From Pseudomonadota bacterium (lineage in GTDB: Bacteria; Pseudomonadota; Alphaproteobacteria; Rhizobiales; Devosiaceae), in NCBI GenBank assembly GCA_023433985.1, contig JAEYTN010000595.1, positions 1-16,369 on the forward strand: a DNA stretch of 16,369 bases, given 5' to 3'. Positions 15,012-16,369 of the stretch are shown one piece after another; the first letter of the stretch is position 1; each line of letters starts with the position of its first letter. The position numbers and the translations under genes were made by a program. The notes below the pieces were generated by a model. That model worked only from the letters and a program-made list of their open reading frames with translations. It searched no databases and was not told the origin of the DNA.

Positions 15012-15931
15012 TGACCAAGCATGTCGCCGTCCTGATGGGCGGCATTGCCAACGAGCGGCCGGTGTCGCTGAAGTCGGGCGCCGAGTGCTCCCGGGCACTG
15101 CGTAACGCCGGCTACCAGGTCACCGAGGTCGACGTCGGCTACGACATCGCCGAGCGGTTGCGCGAGCTGAAGCCGGACGTCGCCTTCAACGCGCTGCACG
15201 GCCCGTTCGGCGAAGATGGCACCATCCAGGGCGTGCTCGAGTTTCTGCGCGTCCCCTACACCCATTCGGGCGTGCTGGCCTCCGCCTTGGCGATGAACAA
15301 GCACCAGGCCAAGATCATGTTCAAGGCGGCCGGCATCCCGGTCACCGACCATACGATCGCCAACCGCGCCGAAGTCGCCCGCGCCCATGTCATGGCGCCG
15401 CCCTACGTGGTGAAGCCCATCGCCGACGGGTCCAGCTTCGGCATCTTCATCGTGAAGGCCGACCAGTCGCACCCGCCGCAGGAACTGCTGCGCGAGGACT
15501 GGAACTCGGGCGAGGAAGTGATGGTCGAGCGCTACATCCCCGGCCGCGAGCTCACCTGTGCGGTGATGGGCGACGTGGCGCTCGGCGTAACCGAGATCGT
15601 CACCGACCTCGCGTTCTACAATTATGAGGCCAAGTACGCCAAAGGCGGCTCGACCCATGTCATTCCGGCGCAAATTCAACCGAAAATTTACGACAAAGTG
15701 CAGAAGATGGCGCTCAAGGCGCATGCTGCGCTTGGGTGCCGGGGCGTAACTCGAAGCGACTTCCGCTTCAACGACCAAGCCGGGGAAGACGGGGAACTCG
15801 TCTGCCTCGAAATCAACACCCAGCCGGGCATGACCGAGACGTCACTGGTCCCTGAGCAGGCCCGCCATGCGGGGCACAGCTTCGAGGAGCTGGTGTCCTG
15901 GATGGTGGAGGATGCGAGTTGCAACAGGTAG
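15011..15931 (+). CDS. ddl: D-alanine--D-alanine ligase
   Basis: Ddl is an ATP-grasp enzyme that makes the D-Ala-D-Ala used by MurF. It has 306 residues, typical of the DdlB form found in dcw clusters. Glu15 lies in the N-terminal loop that holds the first D-Ala. Tyr205 in YEAKY is the residue associated with D-Ala, rather than D-lactate, as second substrate, so vancomycin-type resistance chemistry is not indicated. The C-terminal ATP/Mg site has TRSDF and EINTQPGMTETSLVP. The loop reads GGIANERPVSL where the E. coli enzyme has GGTSAEREVSL, so the Ser at position 13 is Ala. The start ATG 15011 overlaps the murB stop by one base. The 3' end overlaps ftsQ by 13 bp. Confidence 0.96.
   Translation: MTKHVAVLMGGIANERPVSLKSGAECSRALRNAGYQVTEVDVGYDIAERLRELKPDVAFNALHGPFGEDGTIQGVLEFLRVPYTHSGVLASALAMNKHQAKIMFKAAGIPVTDHTIANRAEVARAHVMAPPYVVKPIADGSSFGIFIVKADQSHPPQELLREDWNSGEEVMVERYIPGRELTCAVMGDVALGVTEIVTDLAFYNYEAKYAKGGSTHVIPAQIQPKIYDKVQKMALKAHAALGCRGVTRSDFRFNDQAGEDGELVCLEINTQPGMTETSLVPEQARHAGHSFEELVSWMVEDASCNR
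15907..15912 (+). promoter_or_regulatory. Ribosome binding site that fixes the ftsQ start
   Basis: GGAGGA at 15907-15912 lies inside the ddl coding sequence, 6 bases before TTG 15919. It is the best Shine-Dalgarno sequence seen in this window. No ATG precedes the conserved ftsQ region in the right frame, so this site marks the start. Confidence 0.7.
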
Positions 15932-16369
15932 GGGCAAAAGGTTTCGCCAATGCCCGACCGGTCGATCCCCGCCAGTTCCCCGCCGTCGTTCCGCGACCCG
16001 CGCACCAGGCGCTGGTCCGTGCGAACCACATCTGGGTGCTGCACAAGCAGCGGATCGTCCAGGTCATCGGCGGCCTCCTCGCACTGCTCGCCTTCACCGG
16101 CCTGATCAGTGCCCGCGACCTGATCGCCGAGGGCGGCGTCACTGCGTTCAAGTTCGTGCAGGGCGAGTTCGCTGCGGCCGGCTTCGGTATCAAGTCGATC
16201 GAAATCACCGGCCAGACGCTGACGGCCGATGCCGACATCATCACGCTGCTCACGGTGGGCACCGGCAACTCGACGCTGACCTTCGATCCGCAGAAGGCGC
16301 AGGCTCGCCTCGAGTGGCTGCGCGCCGTGAAGTCCGCGACCGTGCGCAAGATCTACCCAAACCGCATCA
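15919..16369 (+). CDS. ftsQ: Cell division protein FtsQ, 3' end cut by window
   Basis: FtsQ is a bitopic divisome protein that binds FtsB and FtsL in the periplasm. The window holds the first 150 residues. A cytosolic tail of about 45 residues, rich in Pro and Arg, precedes a membrane segment at about residues 46-65. The POTRA domain begins near residue 85, with GFGIKSIEITGQTLTADADI, and continues with the LLTVG and LEWLRAVKSATVRKIYPN segments characteristic of FtsQ. The start is TTG 15919, fixed by GGAGGA 6 bases upstream, and it overlaps the ddl end by 13 bp. The family, order and topology all agree. The rest of the protein, and presumably ftsA and ftsZ, lie beyond the window. Confidence 0.92.
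   Translation, partial: MQQVGAKGFANARPVDPRQFPAVVPRPAHQALVRANHIWVLHKQRIVQVIGGLLALLAFTGLISARDLIAEGGVTAFKFVQGEFAAAGFGIKSIEITGQTLTADADIITLLTVGTGNSTLTFDPQKAQARLEWLRAVKSATVRKIYPNRI

Overview
The window is a GC-rich stretch of alphaproteobacterial chromosome in which every recognisable gene lies on the + strand. The protein sequences, the gene order and the RNase P RNA beside the cell-wall genes suggest Hyphomicrobiales (Rhizobiales). A Devosia-like lineage is my guess and was not tested by any search.

Region 1 (1 to about 2570) holds three genes ahead of the division cluster. The first is the 3' part of metF (methylenetetrahydrofolate reductase), cut by the window edge. The second is an unclassified Pro/Ala-rich membrane-anchored protein, preceded by a striking array of 11-bp-phased GTTCA repeats. 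The third is a soluble TerB/DjlA-type J-domain co-chaperone. Region 2 (2592-3142) holds rnpB, the RNase P RNA, with a clear promoter whose predicted start falls on the first base of helix P1. After it comes a short leader with a good candidate CtrA-type promoter for the downstream operon.

Region 3 (3143 to the end) is a dense dcw (division and cell wall) cluster: rsmH-ftsL-ftsI-murE-murF-mraY-ftsW-murG-murC-murB-ddl-ftsQ, with ftsQ cut by the window end. Most junctions are ATGA or TGATG overlaps or gaps of a few bases, as expected for one translationally coupled operon. MurC, MurE and MurF, with a MurD encoded elsewhere, build the UDP-MurNAc-pentapeptide. MurB supplies UDP-MurNAc and Ddl supplies D-Ala-D-Ala. 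MraY and MurG make lipid I and lipid II. FtsW and FtsI polymerise and cross-link septal peptidoglycan, with FtsL and FtsQ as divisome scaffold proteins. MurE carries the DNPR motif, so the peptidoglycan is of the meso-diaminopimelate type.

The pathways are ordinary, but several points stand out. murD is missing from its usual place between mraY and ftsW, where there is only a 108-bp gap with a hairpin. mraZ is missing ahead of rsmH. murE and ftsQ appear to use TTG starts chosen by good Shine-Dalgarno sequences. The triple GTTC-N7-GTTC array fits both the alphaproteobacterial LexA box and an OmpR/PhoB-type tandem site, and it precedes a protein of unknown function. I see no mobile element, CRISPR array, tRNA gene or clear sign of horizontal transfer.
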